Shown here: positions 32,931 through 41,807 of the stretch, piece by piece
Layout: each line of letters starts with the position of its first letter
Position numbering within the stretch: the first letter of the stretch is position 1
Assembly (NCBI RefSeq): GCF_018413645.1
Contig: NZ_JAHCDA010000001.1
Location: 1-64,000, forward strand
From: Roseococcus pinisoli
GTDB taxonomy: Bacteria; Pseudomonadota; Alphaproteobacteria; Acetobacterales; Acetobacteraceae
DNA length: 64,000 nt
Reading direction: 5' to 3'
Notes under the pieces: generated by a model
Told to the model about the DNA's origin: nothing
What the model saw: only the letters and a program-made list of their open reading frames with translations
Database searches by the model: none
Translations under genes and position numbers: made by a program

Positions 32931-33254
32931 CCCTGTCCTCAGTCTCTCAACGCCTTCGACACGAAGACGCCCTGGTGTGCCACTTGGGAGGGCAGAGGCG
33001 CCCCAACTCTATGTCTTTGAGAGAAATCAGCAGCTTGTCGGTTCGAAAACCCGGTATGGGCCGGCCGTCAGGCGAGTGTAGCGGGAGCAACACTCTGAAA
33101 TAAAGCGGCCTGATGCCCCAATCCGAAAACTCCGACTCCATGTGACCGACAAGCCGCGATCAGCACCCACAAATATAAAACGCGCGGCGACGGCGAGAGT
33201 ACATGAGTACTCCCGGCCGGGCCGCGCGCCATTTTACCGGTAGGTGTTTTTTAC
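32931..33254. promoter_or_regulatory. dnaA-rpsT intergenic region (dnaA promoter, rpsT terminator)
   Basis: A 324-base gap upstream of dnaA. It must carry the dnaA promoter and contains the rpsT terminator. I find no TTATCCACA-type DnaA boxes and no AT-rich unwinding element, so there is no evidence that oriC lies here. Confidence 0.5.
33170..33228 (-). terminator. intrinsic terminator of rpsT
   Basis: An outer 8-bp GC stem (CGCGCGGC at 33181-33188 with GCCGCGCG at 33221-33228) encloses a second hairpin GAGTAC-ATGA-GTACTC (33197-33212). On the minus strand it is followed by TTTTATATTT, a good T-run. It lies 27 bases past the rpsT stop. Confidence 0.75.
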
Positions 33255-33521
33255 TTAGGCGCTCAGCGCCTTGATGCGCGCGGAGAGGCGCGACAGCTTG
33301 CGAGCCACCGTGTTGCGGTGGAGCACGCCCTTGGTGACGGCGCGCTGCATCTCGGGCTGCGCGCCCTTGAAGGCCTCGGCGGCCTGGCTCTTGTCGCCAC
33401 CCGCGATGGCCAGTTCGACCTTGCGGAGGAAGGTGCGCACGCGCGAACGCCGCATGCGGTTCCGCTCGGTGCGCTTCTCGGTCTGACGGATGCGCTTACG
33501 CGCCGACGCGTTGTTGGCCAT
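33255..33521 (-). CDS. rpsT: 30S ribosomal protein S20
   Basis: An 88-residue basic protein that binds 16S rRNA in the small subunit. It begins [21 protein letters not shown], characteristic of S20, and ends with [12 protein letters not shown]. Length is normal. It is monocistronic with its own terminator, upstream of dnaA on the same strand. Confidence 0.97.
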   Translation of the reverse strand: MANNASARKRIRQTEKRTERNRMRRSRVRTFLRKVELAIAGGDKSQAAEAFKGAQPEMQRAVTKGVLHRNTVARKLSRLSARIKALSA

Positions 33522-33642
33522 GGCTTCTTGTATGCGATCTCTATAGGAACGGGCGGATGGCCCGCCACAGGAGGCAAGGGTCTAGGCCGCACACCCCATC
33601 ATCGTCAAGTCGGCAGATGGGGAATGCGAGTCATTCGGCCGG

Positions 33643-34416
33643 TTAGCGGTTGGTGAAGGCCGGCTTCCGCTTCTCGGCGAAGGCCGACATCCCCTCCTTC
33701 TGGTCCTCCGTCGCGAAGAGCGAATAGAAGACCCGCCGCTCGAAACGTACGCCTTCCGTCAGCGTCGTCTCGAAGGCGACATTCACCGCCTCCTTGGCGA
33801 TGGCGACCGAGGGCGCCGAAAGGCTGCCGATCTTCTCCACGACCTTCAGGGCCTCCGCCAGCAGCTGGTCCGGCGCCACCACGCGCGCGACAAGGCCGCT
33901 GCGCTCGGCCTCGGCCGCATCCATGAAGCGCGCGGTCAGGATGAGGTCCATCGCCTTGGCCTTGCCGATCGCCCGCGTCAGGCGCTGCGTGCCGCCGGCG
34001 CCCGGGATGATGCCGAGGTTGATCTCCGGCTGGCCGAACTTCGCGTTCTCGGCCGCGATGATCATGTCGCACATCATCGCGAGCTCGCAGCCGCCGCCCA
34101 GCGCGAAGCCCGCGACCGCGGCGATGACCGGCTTGCGGATGCGCGTGACGGATTCCCAGTTCGCGATGAAGTCCTCGAAATAGACGCCAGGGTAGGAGCG
34201 CGCCTGCATCTGCTTGATGTCGGCGCCGGCCGCGAAGGCCTTCTCGCTGCCGGTGATGATGATGCCGGCGATGGCCGGGTCGGCGTCGAAGCCGGTCAGC
34301 GCCTGGTGCAGCTCGGCCATCAGCTCGTCGCAGAGGGCGTTGAGCGCCTGCGGCCGGTTGAGCCGGATGATGGCGGCCCGGCCCTGCGTCTCGGTGAGGA
34401 TCATCTCGTAGGACAT
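33643..34416 (-). CDS. enoyl-CoA hydratase
   Basis: A 257-residue crotonase-family enzyme, likely hydrating short-chain trans-2-enoyl-CoA in beta-oxidation. Motifs: oxyanion-hole segment [12 protein letters not shown], second oxyanion strand [18 protein letters not shown] and catalytic [17 protein letters not shown] with both active-site Glu positions. I start at the ATG at 34416 (MSYEMILTE). It follows mutM on the same strand (43 bases) and may be cotranscribed with it. Confidence 0.93.
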   Translation of the reverse strand: MSYEMILTETQGRAAIIRLNRPQALNALCDELMAELHQALTGFDADPAIAGIIITGSEKAFAAGADIKQMQARSYPGVYFEDFIANWESVTRIRKPVIAAVAGFALGGGCELAMMCDMIIAAENAKFGQPEINLGIIPGAGGTQRLTRAIGKAKAMDLILTARFMDAAEAERSGLVARVVAPDQLLAEALKVVEKIGSLSAPSVAIAKEAVNVAFETTLTEGVRFERRVFYSLFATEDQKEGMSAFAEKRKPAFTNR

Positions 34417-34459
34417 GGCATTTTCCCGAAAATCTGGCGCGGCGGCGGATCGGACGCCG

Positions 34460-35356
34460 CTACCGCTGCGTTCTCGGGCAATAGAAGGTGGATCGGCCCG
34501 ACTGCACAAGACGCAGGATCCCGGGGCAGCCCTTCGGGCCCGAGCAGGCCCGGCAGCGCTCGCCCTCGCGGTCGTAGACGTCGAAGCGGTCCTGGAAGCC
34601 GCCGATCTCGCCATCGGCGCGGACATAGTCGCGCAGGCTCGACCCGCCGGCCTCGATCGCCTCCGAGAGCACGGTCTTGATGGCCGGCACCAGCCGCGCG
34701 GCCCGCGCGCCCGGCAGCGTCCCGGCCAGCCGCAGGGGCGAGATGCCGGCGCGGAACAGCACCTCGCAGACATAGATATTGCCGAGCCCCGCCACGACCT
34801 TCTGGTCCAGCAGCGCCGCCTTGATCGGCATGCGGCGCCCCACCAGCGCGCGTTCCAGCACCGCGACGGAGAACCCTTCCTCCAGCGGCTCGGGCCCAAG
34901 ACCCGCGAGAAGCCGGTGCGAATCCTCGGCGTCGCGCGCCACCAGGTCGACCGCGCCGAAGCGCCGGGGATCGACGAAGCCCACGCGCCAGCCGCCCTCG
35001 GTCTCCATCACCAGATGCTCGTGCAGCTCGGGCGGCTGGTTGTGGCCGCGCGCATCGCTGGCAGCGCCCTGGGGGCCGAGACGCGGGACGAAGGGCGCAT
35101 CGCGGTGCCGCGCCACCATCCGGCCGGACATACCCAGGTGGAGGAGCACGCTCGGCCGGTCGGCCAGCCGCATGAGCATGTACTTGCCGCGGCGGCGGAA
35201 CCCGTCCACCCGCGTGCCGGTCAGCGCGCGCACCAGCCCGGCCGGGAAGGGCCAGCGCAGCCCCTCGCGCCGGATCTCGGCATGGCGGATCACCTCGCCG
35301 TCCAGCACCTTGGCCAGGCCGCGCATGACCGTCTCGACTTCCGGAAGCTCGGGGAT
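34460..35356 (-). CDS. mutM: formamidopyrimidine-DNA glycosylase, apparent AUC start
   Basis: Removes 8-oxoguanine and nicks the site. The enzyme acts through its N-terminal proline, so the protein must begin Met-Pro-Glu-Leu-Pro. Here the codon before PELPEVETV is ATC (35354-35356), with a GGAAGGAG ribosome binding site six bases upstream. In-frame ATG/GTG starts lie far upstream and would bury the proline. So AUC initiation, or a single-base error or mutation, is implied. The Lys of RRGKYML and the C-terminal zinc-finger region are present. However, the last pair reads CPRT rather than CxxC, and an extra Cys occurs in [10 protein letters not shown]. Length is about 298 residues. Confidence 0.88.
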   Translation of the reverse strand: MPELPEVETVMRGLAKVLDGEVIRHAEIRREGLRWPFPAGLVRALTGTRVDGFRRRGKYMLMRLADRPSVLLHLGMSGRMVARHRDAPFVPRLGPQGAASDARGHNQPPELHEHLVMETEGGWRVGFVDPRRFGAVDLVARDAEDSHRLLAGLGPEPLEEGFSVAVLERALVGRRMPIKAALLDQKVVAGLGNIYVCEVLFRAGISPLRLAGTLPGARAARLVPAIKTVLSEAIEAGGSSLRDYVRADGEIGGFQDRFDVYDREGERCRACSGPKGCPGILRLVQSGRSTFYCPRTQR

Positions 35357-35432
35357 GGCGCGCTCCTTCCTCGCTGAATTCCTTCGCCCGCCCGCATGGC
35401 AGATTCCCGGGCGCCGGGCTATAGTTCGGCGG

Positions 35433-36182
35433 ATGAAGGAAAGCGCCGACCGTACCGCCGATTTCGGCTTCCGAACCGTGGCCGCCGAGCAGAAGGCGAG
35501 CATGGTCCGCGAAGTCTTCGACAGCGTGGCGCCCCGTTACGACCTGATGAACGACCTGATGTCGCTCGGCCTGCACCGGGTCTGGAAGCGCATCTTCCTC
35601 AACGTCATCTCGCCCCGGCCTTCCGACACGCTGCTCGACCTCGCCGGCGGCACCGGCGACATCTCGTTCCTGGCCCTGGAGCGCGGCGCCGGCCGTGTCA
35701 TCTGCTCGGACATCAATGCCGAGATGCTGCATGTGGGCCAGTCCCGCGCCCTGGATCGCGGGCTGGCGCGCGGCCTGTCCTTCCTCTGCACCGACGCCGA
35801 GCACATCCCCCTGCCCGATGCCTCGGTCGAAAAGGTGAGCATGGCCTTCGGCCTGCGCAACTGCACCGACAAGGACGCCGTGCTGCGCGAGGTGCGGCGC
35901 GTGCTGAAGCCGGGCGGGCGCTTCCACTGCCTCGAATTCTCCCGTCTCGAGATCGCGGCGCTGGCGCCGCTCTACGAGGCCTGGTCCTTCAAGGCGCTGC
36001 CGGCCATCGGCGGCCGCGTCGCGCAGGACGCCGAGAGCTACCGCTACCTCGCCGAGAGCATCCGCATGTTCCCCGACCAGGCGACGCTGGCCGGCATGAT
36101 GCGCGCCGCCGGCATGGAGCGCGTGTCGCACCGCAACCTCTCAGGCGGCATCGTCGCCATCCATACCGGCTGGAGATTCTGA
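35433..36182 (+). CDS. ubiE: ubiquinone/menaquinone C-methyltransferase UbiE
   Basis: SAM-dependent C-methylation of the quinone ring in ubiquinone biosynthesis. The 249-residue protein has the UbiE hallmarks [28 protein letters not shown], motif [13 protein letters not shown], and [28 protein letters not shown] start at the ATG at 35433, which gives 76 bases to the divergent mutM start. The thioesterase gene begins 1 base after its stop. Confidence 0.95.
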   Translation: MKESADRTADFGFRTVAAEQKASMVREVFDSVAPRYDLMNDLMSLGLHRVWKRIFLNVISPRPSDTLLDLAGGTGDISFLALERGAGRVICSDINAEMLHVGQSRALDRGLARGLSFLCTDAEHIPLPDASVEKVSMAFGLRNCTDKDAVLREVRRVLKPGGRFHCLEFSRLEIAALAPLYEAWSFKALPAIGGRVAQDAESYRYLAESIRMFPDQATLAGMMRAAGMERVSHRNLSGGIVAIHTGWRF

Positions 36183-36183
36183 G

Positions 36184-36612
36184 ATGGCGTCCCCCGGGCT
36201 GCAGCAGCGGATCGAGGCGAGCTTCGCCCTCCAGGGCCTCATGCGCGTCATCGAGGCGCGGATCACCGAGGTCGAGCCGGGCCGCTGCGTCATCGAGGCG
36301 CCCTTCCGCAAGACGCTCACGCAGCAGCACGGCTACCTGCATGCCGGCGTGCTGACCACGCTGGCCGACAATGCCTGCGGCTATGCCGCGCTCAGCCTGC
36401 TGCCGCCCGGGCAGGAAGTCCTGACCGCCGAGCTCAAGGTGAATTTCCTCCGCCCCGCGCGCGGCGTCCTCGCCATCGCGCGGGCCGAGGTGCTGAAGCC
36501 CGGCCGCACGCTGACCGTGGCGCGCGCCGAGGTCTGGATGCGCATGGAGGACGGCGCCGAGACGCTCTGCGCCGCCATGCAGGCCACCCTGGTCCCCTCG
36601 CTGACGCAATGA
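36184..36612 (+). CDS. PaaI family thioesterase (hotdog fold)
   Basis: A 142-residue hotdog-fold protein. The HGYLHAGVLTTLADNACGYAA motif matches the PaaI/YbgC-like acyl-CoA thioesterases (HGG-type substrate loop). It is tightly packed between ubiE and aroE, overlapping aroE by 4 bases, so it is in the same operon. The substrate is not predictable; an aromatic or acyl-CoA is likely. Confidence 0.85.
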   Translation: MASPGLQQRIEASFALQGLMRVIEARITEVEPGRCVIEAPFRKTLTQQHGYLHAGVLTTLADNACGYAALSLLPPGQEVLTAELKVNFLRPARGVLAIARAEVLKPGRTLTVARAEVWMRMEDGAETLCAAMQATLVPSLTQ

Positions 36613-37433
36613 CGCTCTCCGGCAAGGCCATGCTCGCGGGCGTGACCGGCTGGCCCGTCAGCCATTCCCGCTCGCCGCTCCTGCACGGCACCTGGATCGC
36701 ACGGCACGGGCTGGACGCGGCCTATGTGCCGCTGCCCATCCATCCCGACGATTTCCCGGCCGCCATCCGCGGCCTGGCGAAAAGCGGCTTCCGCGGCGTC
36801 AACGTCACCATCCCGCACAAGGAGGCGGCCTTCGGCGTCTGCGACGAGGTCTCGCCCCGCGCGCTGCGGGCCGGCGCGGTGAACACGCTGATTTTCCGGG
36901 ACGGCCGCATCGAGGGCGACTGCACGGACGGCTTCGGCTTCCTGGCCTCGCTGGGCGGCTACGATCCCGCTTCCGGCCCCGCCGTGGTGCTGGGCGCGGG
37001 CGGCGCCGCGCGCGCCATCGTGGCGGCGCTGCTGGATGCCGGCTGCCCGCGCCTCATCCTGGTCAACCGCACGCCCGAGCGGGCCGAGGCGTTGGCCAGG
37101 GCGCTCGGCGGCCCCATCGAGGTGCGGGACACCGCGCCGCTGGAGGGCGCGGCCCTGCTCGTGAACACCACCAGCCTCGGCATGGCGGGCCAGCCGCCGC
37201 TGCAGATCGACCTCGCGCCGCTGCCGGCCCATGCCGTGGTGGCGGATGCCGTCTACGTGCCGCTGGAGACGCGGCTGCTCGCCGCCGCCCGTGCGCGCGG
37301 CCTGCGCGGCTCGGATGGTCTCGGCATGCTGCTGCACCAGGCGCGCCCGGGCTTCGAGGCCTGGTTCGGCGTGATGCCGGAGGTCGACGAGGCCCTGCGG
37401 CGGATCGTGGCGGCCGATATTCCACCCGGATGA
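36609..37433 (+). CDS. aroE: shikimate dehydrogenase
   Basis: Reduces 3-dehydroshikimate with NADPH in aromatic amino acid synthesis. The 274-residue protein has the substrate motifs PVSHSRSPLLH and NVTIPHKEAA (catalytic Lys), then the Rossmann motif VLGAGGAARAIV and NRTPERA for NADP preference. It overlaps both neighbours by ATGA, indicating translational coupling with coaE. Confidence 0.95.
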   Translation: MTLSGKAMLAGVTGWPVSHSRSPLLHGTWIARHGLDAAYVPLPIHPDDFPAAIRGLAKSGFRGVNVTIPHKEAAFGVCDEVSPRALRAGAVNTLIFRDGRIEGDCTDGFGFLASLGGYDPASGPAVVLGAGGAARAIVAALLDAGCPRLILVNRTPERAEALARALGGPIEVRDTAPLEGAALLVNTTSLGMAGQPPLQIDLAPLPAHAVVADAVYVPLETRLLAAARARGLRGSDGLGMLLHQARPGFEAWFGVMPEVDEALRRIVAADIPPG

Positions 37434-38023
37434 AGATCTGGGGCCTCACCGGCAGCATCGGCATGGGCAAGTCCACCGCCGCGGGCGCCTTCCGGCGCCT
37501 CGGCGTGCCGATCTTCGACGCGGATGCGGCGGTGCATGCCCTGCAGTCCCGCGGCGGCCGCGCCGTTCGTCCCATCGAGCGCGCCTTCCCCGGCACCACG
37601 GGCGAAGGCATCGTGATCCGCGAGAGGCTGCGCCAGGCGGTGCTGGGCGACCCGGCCGCGCTGAAGCGCCTCGAGGCCATCATGCATCCCCTGGTGCGCG
37701 ACGAGCAGAAGCGCTTCCTGGGGCGCGAGCGCGGCCGCGGCACGCGGCTGGTCGTGCTCGACATCCCCCTGCTCTTCGAGACGCGGCGGGACCTCTCGGA
37801 GTTCGACCTGATCGTCGTCGTCTCCGCGCCCGCTGCCGTGCAGCGCAAGCGCGTGCTGGCCCGCCGGGGCATGACCGCGGAGCGCCTCACCGCCATCCTC
37901 GCCCGGCAGATGCCGGATGCCGAGAAGCGGCGCCGGGCGGACGTGATCATTCGCACCGGCCTCTCCCGCCGTTATGCCGAGGCCGCCGTGCGCCGGCTCG
38001 TCCGGAGGCTGCGCGATGCGTGA
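37430..38023 (+). CDS. coaE: dephospho-CoA kinase
   Basis: Last step of coenzyme A synthesis, phosphorylating the 3'-OH of dephospho-CoA. The 197-residue protein has the P-loop LTGSIGMGKST at residues 5-15, the substrate motif VPIFDADAAVH, and LVVLDIPLLFE. It lies between aroE and dnaQ, an arrangement common in alphaproteobacteria. It overlaps dnaQ by 8 bases. Confidence 0.95.
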   Translation: MKIWGLTGSIGMGKSTAAGAFRRLGVPIFDADAAVHALQSRGGRAVRPIERAFPGTTGEGIVIRERLRQAVLGDPAALKRLEAIMHPLVRDEQKRFLGRERGRGTRLVVLDIPLLFETRRDLSEFDLIVVVSAPAAVQRKRVLARRGMTAERLTAILARQMPDAEKRRRADVIIRTGLSRRYAEAAVRRLVRRLRDA

Positions 38024-38693
38024 GATCGTCCTCGATACCGAGACCACGGGCTTCGAGCCGAGCGAGGGCCATCGCGTCCTGGAAGTCGCGGCGATCGAGA
38101 TCGTGAACCTCATGCCCACGGGCAAGGTCTTCCACACGCTCATCGATCCCGAGCGCGACGTGCCGCCCGAGGCCGCGCGCGTGCACGGCTTCACCCGCGC
38201 GGACCTGGAGGGCAAGCCGCTCTTCGCCGCCATCGCGCCGGGGCTGCTGGAGTTCCTGGGCGACTCTCCCATCGTCGCGCACAACGCGCCCTTCGACTTC
38301 AAGCAGCTCGACGCGGAGTTCTTGCGCTGCGGCCATCCGAAGCTCGACATCAAGCGGATGGTGGACACGCTGGCGCTGGCGCGGACGGCCTATCCCGGCG
38401 CGCAGAACAGCCTCGACGCCCTGTGCCGCCGCTTCGGCGTCGACCTCTCCCAGCGGACGACGCACAACGCGCTGCTCGACGTGAAGCTGCTGGCCGAGGT
38501 CTATCTGGAGCTGCGCGGCGGGCGGCAGCCGGGGCTGGTGCTGGGCTCGGCGCCCGTGGTGCAGGCCATCCTGCGCGAGGAGAGCGCGCCGCGCACGCCG
38601 CGCCCCATGCGCGTGACGGACGAGCAGCTTGCGCGCTTCGACGCCTTCCTGGCGAAGGTCAAGGATCCGCTCTGGAAGAAGCTGGAGCCGTAG
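38016..38693 (+). CDS. dnaQ: DNA polymerase III epsilon subunit (proofreading exonuclease)
   Basis: The 3'-5' proofreading exonuclease of the replicase. The 225-residue protein has the DEDDh motifs: ExoI LDTETTGFEP, ExoII HNAPFDFKQLD and ExoIII HNALLDVKLLAEVYLEL. A short C-terminal tail would bind the alpha subunit. I start at the ATG at 38016 inside the coaE end because the ExoI motif begins right there. Confidence 0.95.
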   Translation: MREIVLDTETTGFEPSEGHRVLEVAAIEIVNLMPTGKVFHTLIDPERDVPPEAARVHGFTRADLEGKPLFAAIAPGLLEFLGDSPIVAHNAPFDFKQLDAEFLRCGHPKLDIKRMVDTLALARTAYPGAQNSLDALCRRFGVDLSQRTTHNALLDVKLLAEVYLELRGGRQPGLVLGSAPVVQAILREESAPRTPRPMRVTDEQLARFDAFLAKVKDPLWKKLEP

Positions 38694-38747
38694 ACGGCGT
38701 CGCGCTCCCGGTGTGATGATCCCGACGAAGAACAGGGAGAACGAGCC

Positions 38748-39149
38748 ATGAGCGCCACCGAATATCCGCCCGCCCCCGGGCTGATGAAGAGCCCGTCCTA
38801 CTCGCATGCCGCCGTCGCCTCGGGCACGCGGACGATCTACACGGCCGGCCAGGTCGCCATCGACGAGAACGGCGCGCTGGTCGGCGGCAACGACCTCGCG
38901 GCCCAGACGACGCGGGTGATGGAAAACCTCGGCAAGGCGCTGGCCGCCGGTGGTGCGAGCTTCGCCGATGTCGTGAAGATCACCACCTATGTCGTGGACT
39001 ACAAGCCGGAGCACCGGGTCGTCATCGGACAGGCGCGGGCGAAGTTCTTCGCCGGCCGGACGCCGCCGGCCAGCACGCTGGTCGGCGTCTCGGCGCTGGC
39101 CATGCCGGAATGGCTGGTGGAGATCGAGGCCATCGCCGTCGTCGATTAG
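38748..39149 (+). CDS. RidA family protein
   Basis: A 133-residue Rid (YjgF/YER057c/UK114) family protein. Members hydrolyse reactive enamine/imine intermediates, and others act on different substrates. Motifs: IYTAGQVAIDENGALVGG, QTTRVMENLGKALAAGGASFADVVKITTYVVD and VGVSALAMPEWLVEIEAIAV. The usual catalytic Arg region is replaced by TPPAST, seen in some Rid subgroups, so deaminase activity is uncertain. It follows dnaQ by 54 bases with its own ribosome binding site (AGGGAGAA). Confidence 0.88.
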   Translation: MSATEYPPAPGLMKSPSYSHAAVASGTRTIYTAGQVAIDENGALVGGNDLAAQTTRVMENLGKALAAGGASFADVVKITTYVVDYKPEHRVVIGQARAKFFAGRTPPASTLVGVSALAMPEWLVEIEAIAVVD

Positions 39150-39173
39150 AGGTTTTGCGCGAGCCTCCTCGCT

Positions 39174-39761
39174 CTAACCGCCATCGTCGAAGCGGGCCAT
39201 GGTGGCGTGGCCCGGCATGCTCGCCCCCCTGCCCCTCAGCAGCAGGCGCGCGCAGCGCAGGAGGATGCGGAGGTCGCCGGCCAGGGTGATGCGCTCCACA
39301 TAGCGCGCATCCCATTCCAGCCGTTCCCCCCACGGCACGAGGTTGCGCCCCCTGGACTGCGCCAGCCCGCAAAGTCCCGGCCGGACCGCGAGCCGGCGCG
39401 CTTGGCGCGGCGTGTAATGCGCCGCGTATTCCGGCAGCAGCGGGCGGGGGCCGACGAGGCTCATCTCGCCCCGCAGCACGTTCCAGAGCTGCGGCAGCTC
39501 GTCCAGCGCCGTCGCCCGCAGACGTCGGCCGAGAGGCGTGAGGCGCTCCGCATCCTCGCCAGGGCCCGCGCGCATCGTTCGGAACTTGTGGATCAGGAAG
39601 ACCTCGCCCTCCCTTCCGGCGCGGGCCTGCCGGAACAGCACCGGCGGGCCCAGCCGCACGCGCACCAGCAGCGCGACCAGCACCAAGGCCGGTGACGCCA
39701 GCATCAGCAGCCCGACTGCACCGGCCACGTCGAAGCACCGCTTGCCCCAGCGCCTATACAC
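39174..39761 (-). CDS. initiating sugar-phosphate transferase (short, PglC-like)
   Basis: Likely transfers a sugar-1-phosphate to undecaprenyl phosphate to start the exopolysaccharide repeat unit. The 195-residue protein has one N-terminal membrane helix. The catalytic core has KFRTMR, ALDELPQLWNVLRGEMSLVGPRPLLPEY (DE dyad) and RPGLCGLAQSRGRN, where the usual GLWQVSGR is slightly altered. It is the last gene of the overlapping minus-strand operon, overlapping the Wzy-like gene by 8 bases. Confidence 0.9.
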   Translation of the reverse strand: MYRRWGKRCFDVAGAVGLLMLASPALVLVALLVRVRLGPPVLFRQARAGREGEVFLIHKFRTMRAGPGEDAERLTPLGRRLRATALDELPQLWNVLRGEMSLVGPRPLLPEYAAHYTPRQARRLAVRPGLCGLAQSRGRNLVPWGERLEWDARYVERITLAGDLRILLRCARLLLRGRGASMPGHATMARFDDGG

Positions 39762-40962
39762 GCCGCGCCTCCACCCCCAGCGAGAGCCCGAGGCCGAGCG
39801 CGAACCACACCATGCGGTTGCCCAGATCCGTCGAGACCATGGCCGTCAGCGCCATCGGCAGCGTCAGCGCCAGGATGACCGCCGCACGCTCGGGACCCAC
39901 CCGCGGCAGCCGTGCCAGCATGAGGAGCGCCGCGCCGCCGAAGGCCGCCAGCCAGAGCACCAGCCCCACCGCGCCACCCTCGACCAGGGCCTCGATCGCA
40001 TGGTTGTGCGGATGCAGGCCCCGGACCTGCCCGACACCCGCCGCCACCGGAAAGCCGCCCGGCCCGAGGCCCGCGAGGCCACTCCAGCGCCAGGCCTCGG
40101 ACCAGAGGATTTCCCGCGCGGAATCCAGCCCGCCGGCATCGCCCATCAGGCGCTCCAGCGTCGCCAGGGCGCCCGCGCGCTCCGGATCGAGCAGCAGCAG
40201 GCCGAGCCCGGCCGCGGCGCAAAGCGGCACGGCCAGCATCCAGGCCAGCCCCGCCCCAGCGCGTCCCTGCAGGAACCAGCGCACGGCCGGCGCCACGGCG
40301 ACCGTCAGGCCCAGCGCCAGGAAGGCGGCGCGACCGCCCGGCAGCAGTACCGCCACCGACAGCGAGGCGAGCGCGCCGGCCCAGGCGAGGCGCCGCCATC
40401 CCGCCCCCGCCGTCGCCCGCAGCGCCGCGATGCCTGCCGCGCAGGCGATCGCGAGGCCGGCGACCTGGTACTGCACCCGCACCCGCGTCGAGTCCGCGCC
40501 GACGCGGCCGCCCAGCACCACCGCATCGGTCGCAAGACCCCAGGCCACCGAGCCGGCGACGAAGATTCCCAGCCAAAGGACGGCCGTCGGAAGGACGCGT
40601 CGCGCGGCCGGGTCGGCGCCGATGACCAGACCCGCCGCCAGCATCAGCGGCCCGGCGAGCACGATTTCCGGCAGGCGATCCGCCACGCCCAGGCTCCAGG
40701 GGCTCCCCAGCGCCGCCAATGCCCACCAGCTCCAGACCAGCCCGCAGGCTGCCAGCGGCAGGCCCAGCCCGGGCGCCAGCCACCAATCCCGGCCGACGAG
40801 CAGAACGGGCAGCGGCGCGAAGACGCCGAGGGCAGCGAGCAGCGTCACGTCGAAGGGCAGCGCGGCCAGTATCGGCGTGGATTTCAGCGCGCCGGCGAAG
40901 TGCATCGCCATGGCCGAGATGCCGGCCAGCGCACCCAAGGCGGCCGGTGGCGCCCTCAGCAT
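39754..40962 (-). CDS. O-antigen ligase/polymerase (Wzy-like)
   Basis: A 402-residue protein with about ten hydrophobic segments. A C-terminal Wzy_C-type region reads LGPGGFPVAAG, then HPHNHAIEALVEGGAVGLVLWL. Such proteins polymerise lipid-linked repeats in the periplasm. I start at the ATG at 40962, which overlaps the Wzz-like gene by 7 bases; the frame is open further upstream only as an artefact of GC-rich sequence. It works with the Wzz-like protein and the exporter. Confidence 0.85.
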   Translation of the reverse strand: MLRAPPAALGALAGISAMAMHFAGALKSTPILAALPFDVTLLAALGVFAPLPVLLVGRDWWLAPGLGLPLAACGLVWSWWALAALGSPWSLGVADRLPEIVLAGPLMLAAGLVIGADPAARRVLPTAVLWLGIFVAGSVAWGLATDAVVLGGRVGADSTRVRVQYQVAGLAIACAAGIAALRATAGAGWRRLAWAGALASLSVAVLLPGGRAAFLALGLTVAVAPAVRWFLQGRAGAGLAWMLAVPLCAAAGLGLLLLDPERAGALATLERLMGDAGGLDSAREILWSEAWRWSGLAGLGPGGFPVAAGVGQVRGLHPHNHAIEALVEGGAVGLVLWLAAFGGAALLMLARLPRVGPERAAVILALTLPMALTAMVSTDLGNRMVWFALGLGLSLGVEARRV

Positions 40963-41807
40963 GCGCCCTCGTCGCGCGGCGGCGCCGCGGCGAGCAGCAG
41001 CCGGCAGGCGGCCAGAAGCACCACGGCCGCAGGGATGGCGCAGGCCAGCAGGATCAGCAGCAGCGGCCGGTTCGGCACGGAGGGGCGCAGTTCCACCACG
41101 GGAACGGAGACGAGCCGCGCCGCCGCCGCCTCGTCCGCCGCGACGACGAGCGCCGCGCGCTGCTGCTGCGCCAGCAGCTCGTAGAGGGTGTTGCGCAGGA
41201 AGACGTCGGGCTCGGCACGCAGCCGCGCCTCCAGCGCCAGGATGCGCCGCTCGGCGAGCTCGGCCAGCGTCTGCCGCACGCGGCTTTCGGCAAGGGCGTG
41301 CAGGCGCTCCAGGACCTCCAGCGCCGTGGCGCGGTCGCGATGGACCAGCGCCAGCGTCCAGGTGACCGAGCTCAGCGAGGGCGTGGCGGCGAAGTTCCGC
41401 TCCAGAAAAGCCAGCACGTCGTCGGCATCGGCCGCCATGCGCAGGCCGAAGAGGCGGCGTAAGGGGCCGAGCGGGGCCGCAGCGCGGCGGGCCTCGAGCT
41501 CGGCAGCAAGGCGCGTCTCCCGCACCAGCGCGGCCGCCGCCTCGGGGGCACGGAGCGCGGCGAGATAGACGGCGAAATTCCCGCCCGGCCGCTGGTCGAG
41601 CAGCGAGGGCTGCAGGAAGGGCGCCGGGGTGAGCAGCGCCGAGGTCGCGATCCCCGTGGTCTCGGCGGGTGCCACGATGGCCGAGGCGACGTAGCTGCGC
41701 GGCCAGTTCCAGACCAAGGCCGCCGCGACGGCATAGAGCAGCAGGATCGCGAGGCCGAGACGGCCGGCCTGTCGCCGGAGGCCCCGGAGAAGCTCCCCGA
41801 GGCTCAT
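40956..41807 (-). CDS. Wzz/GumC-like chain-length regulator
   Basis: A 283-residue protein with one membrane helix at about 17-37 and one at about 250-272, the Wzz topology, and a helical periplasmic core. It would control polymer length together with Wzy. There is no tyrosine-kinase domain fused to it, and no separate kinase is in the locus. It overlaps both neighbouring genes in the operon. Confidence 0.75.
   Translation of the reverse strand: MSLGELLRGLRRQAGRLGLAILLLYAVAAALVWNWPRSYVASAIVAPAETTGIATSALLTPAPFLQPSLLDQRPGGNFAVYLAALRAPEAAAALVRETRLAAELEARRAAAPLGPLRRLFGLRMAADADDVLAFLERNFAATPSLSSVTWTLALVHRDRATALEVLERLHALAESRVRQTLAELAERRILALEARLRAEPDVFLRNTLYELLAQQQRAALVVAADEAAAARLVSVPVVELRPSVPNRPLLLILLACAIPAAVVLLAACRLLLAAAPPRDEGAC

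Noticed and set aside
39692-41365. Long plus-strand open frame opposite the Wzy-like and Wzz-like genes
   Set aside because: It is antisense to well-supported membrane protein genes; its composition (Arg/Ala/Ser/Pro) is that of a shadow frame.
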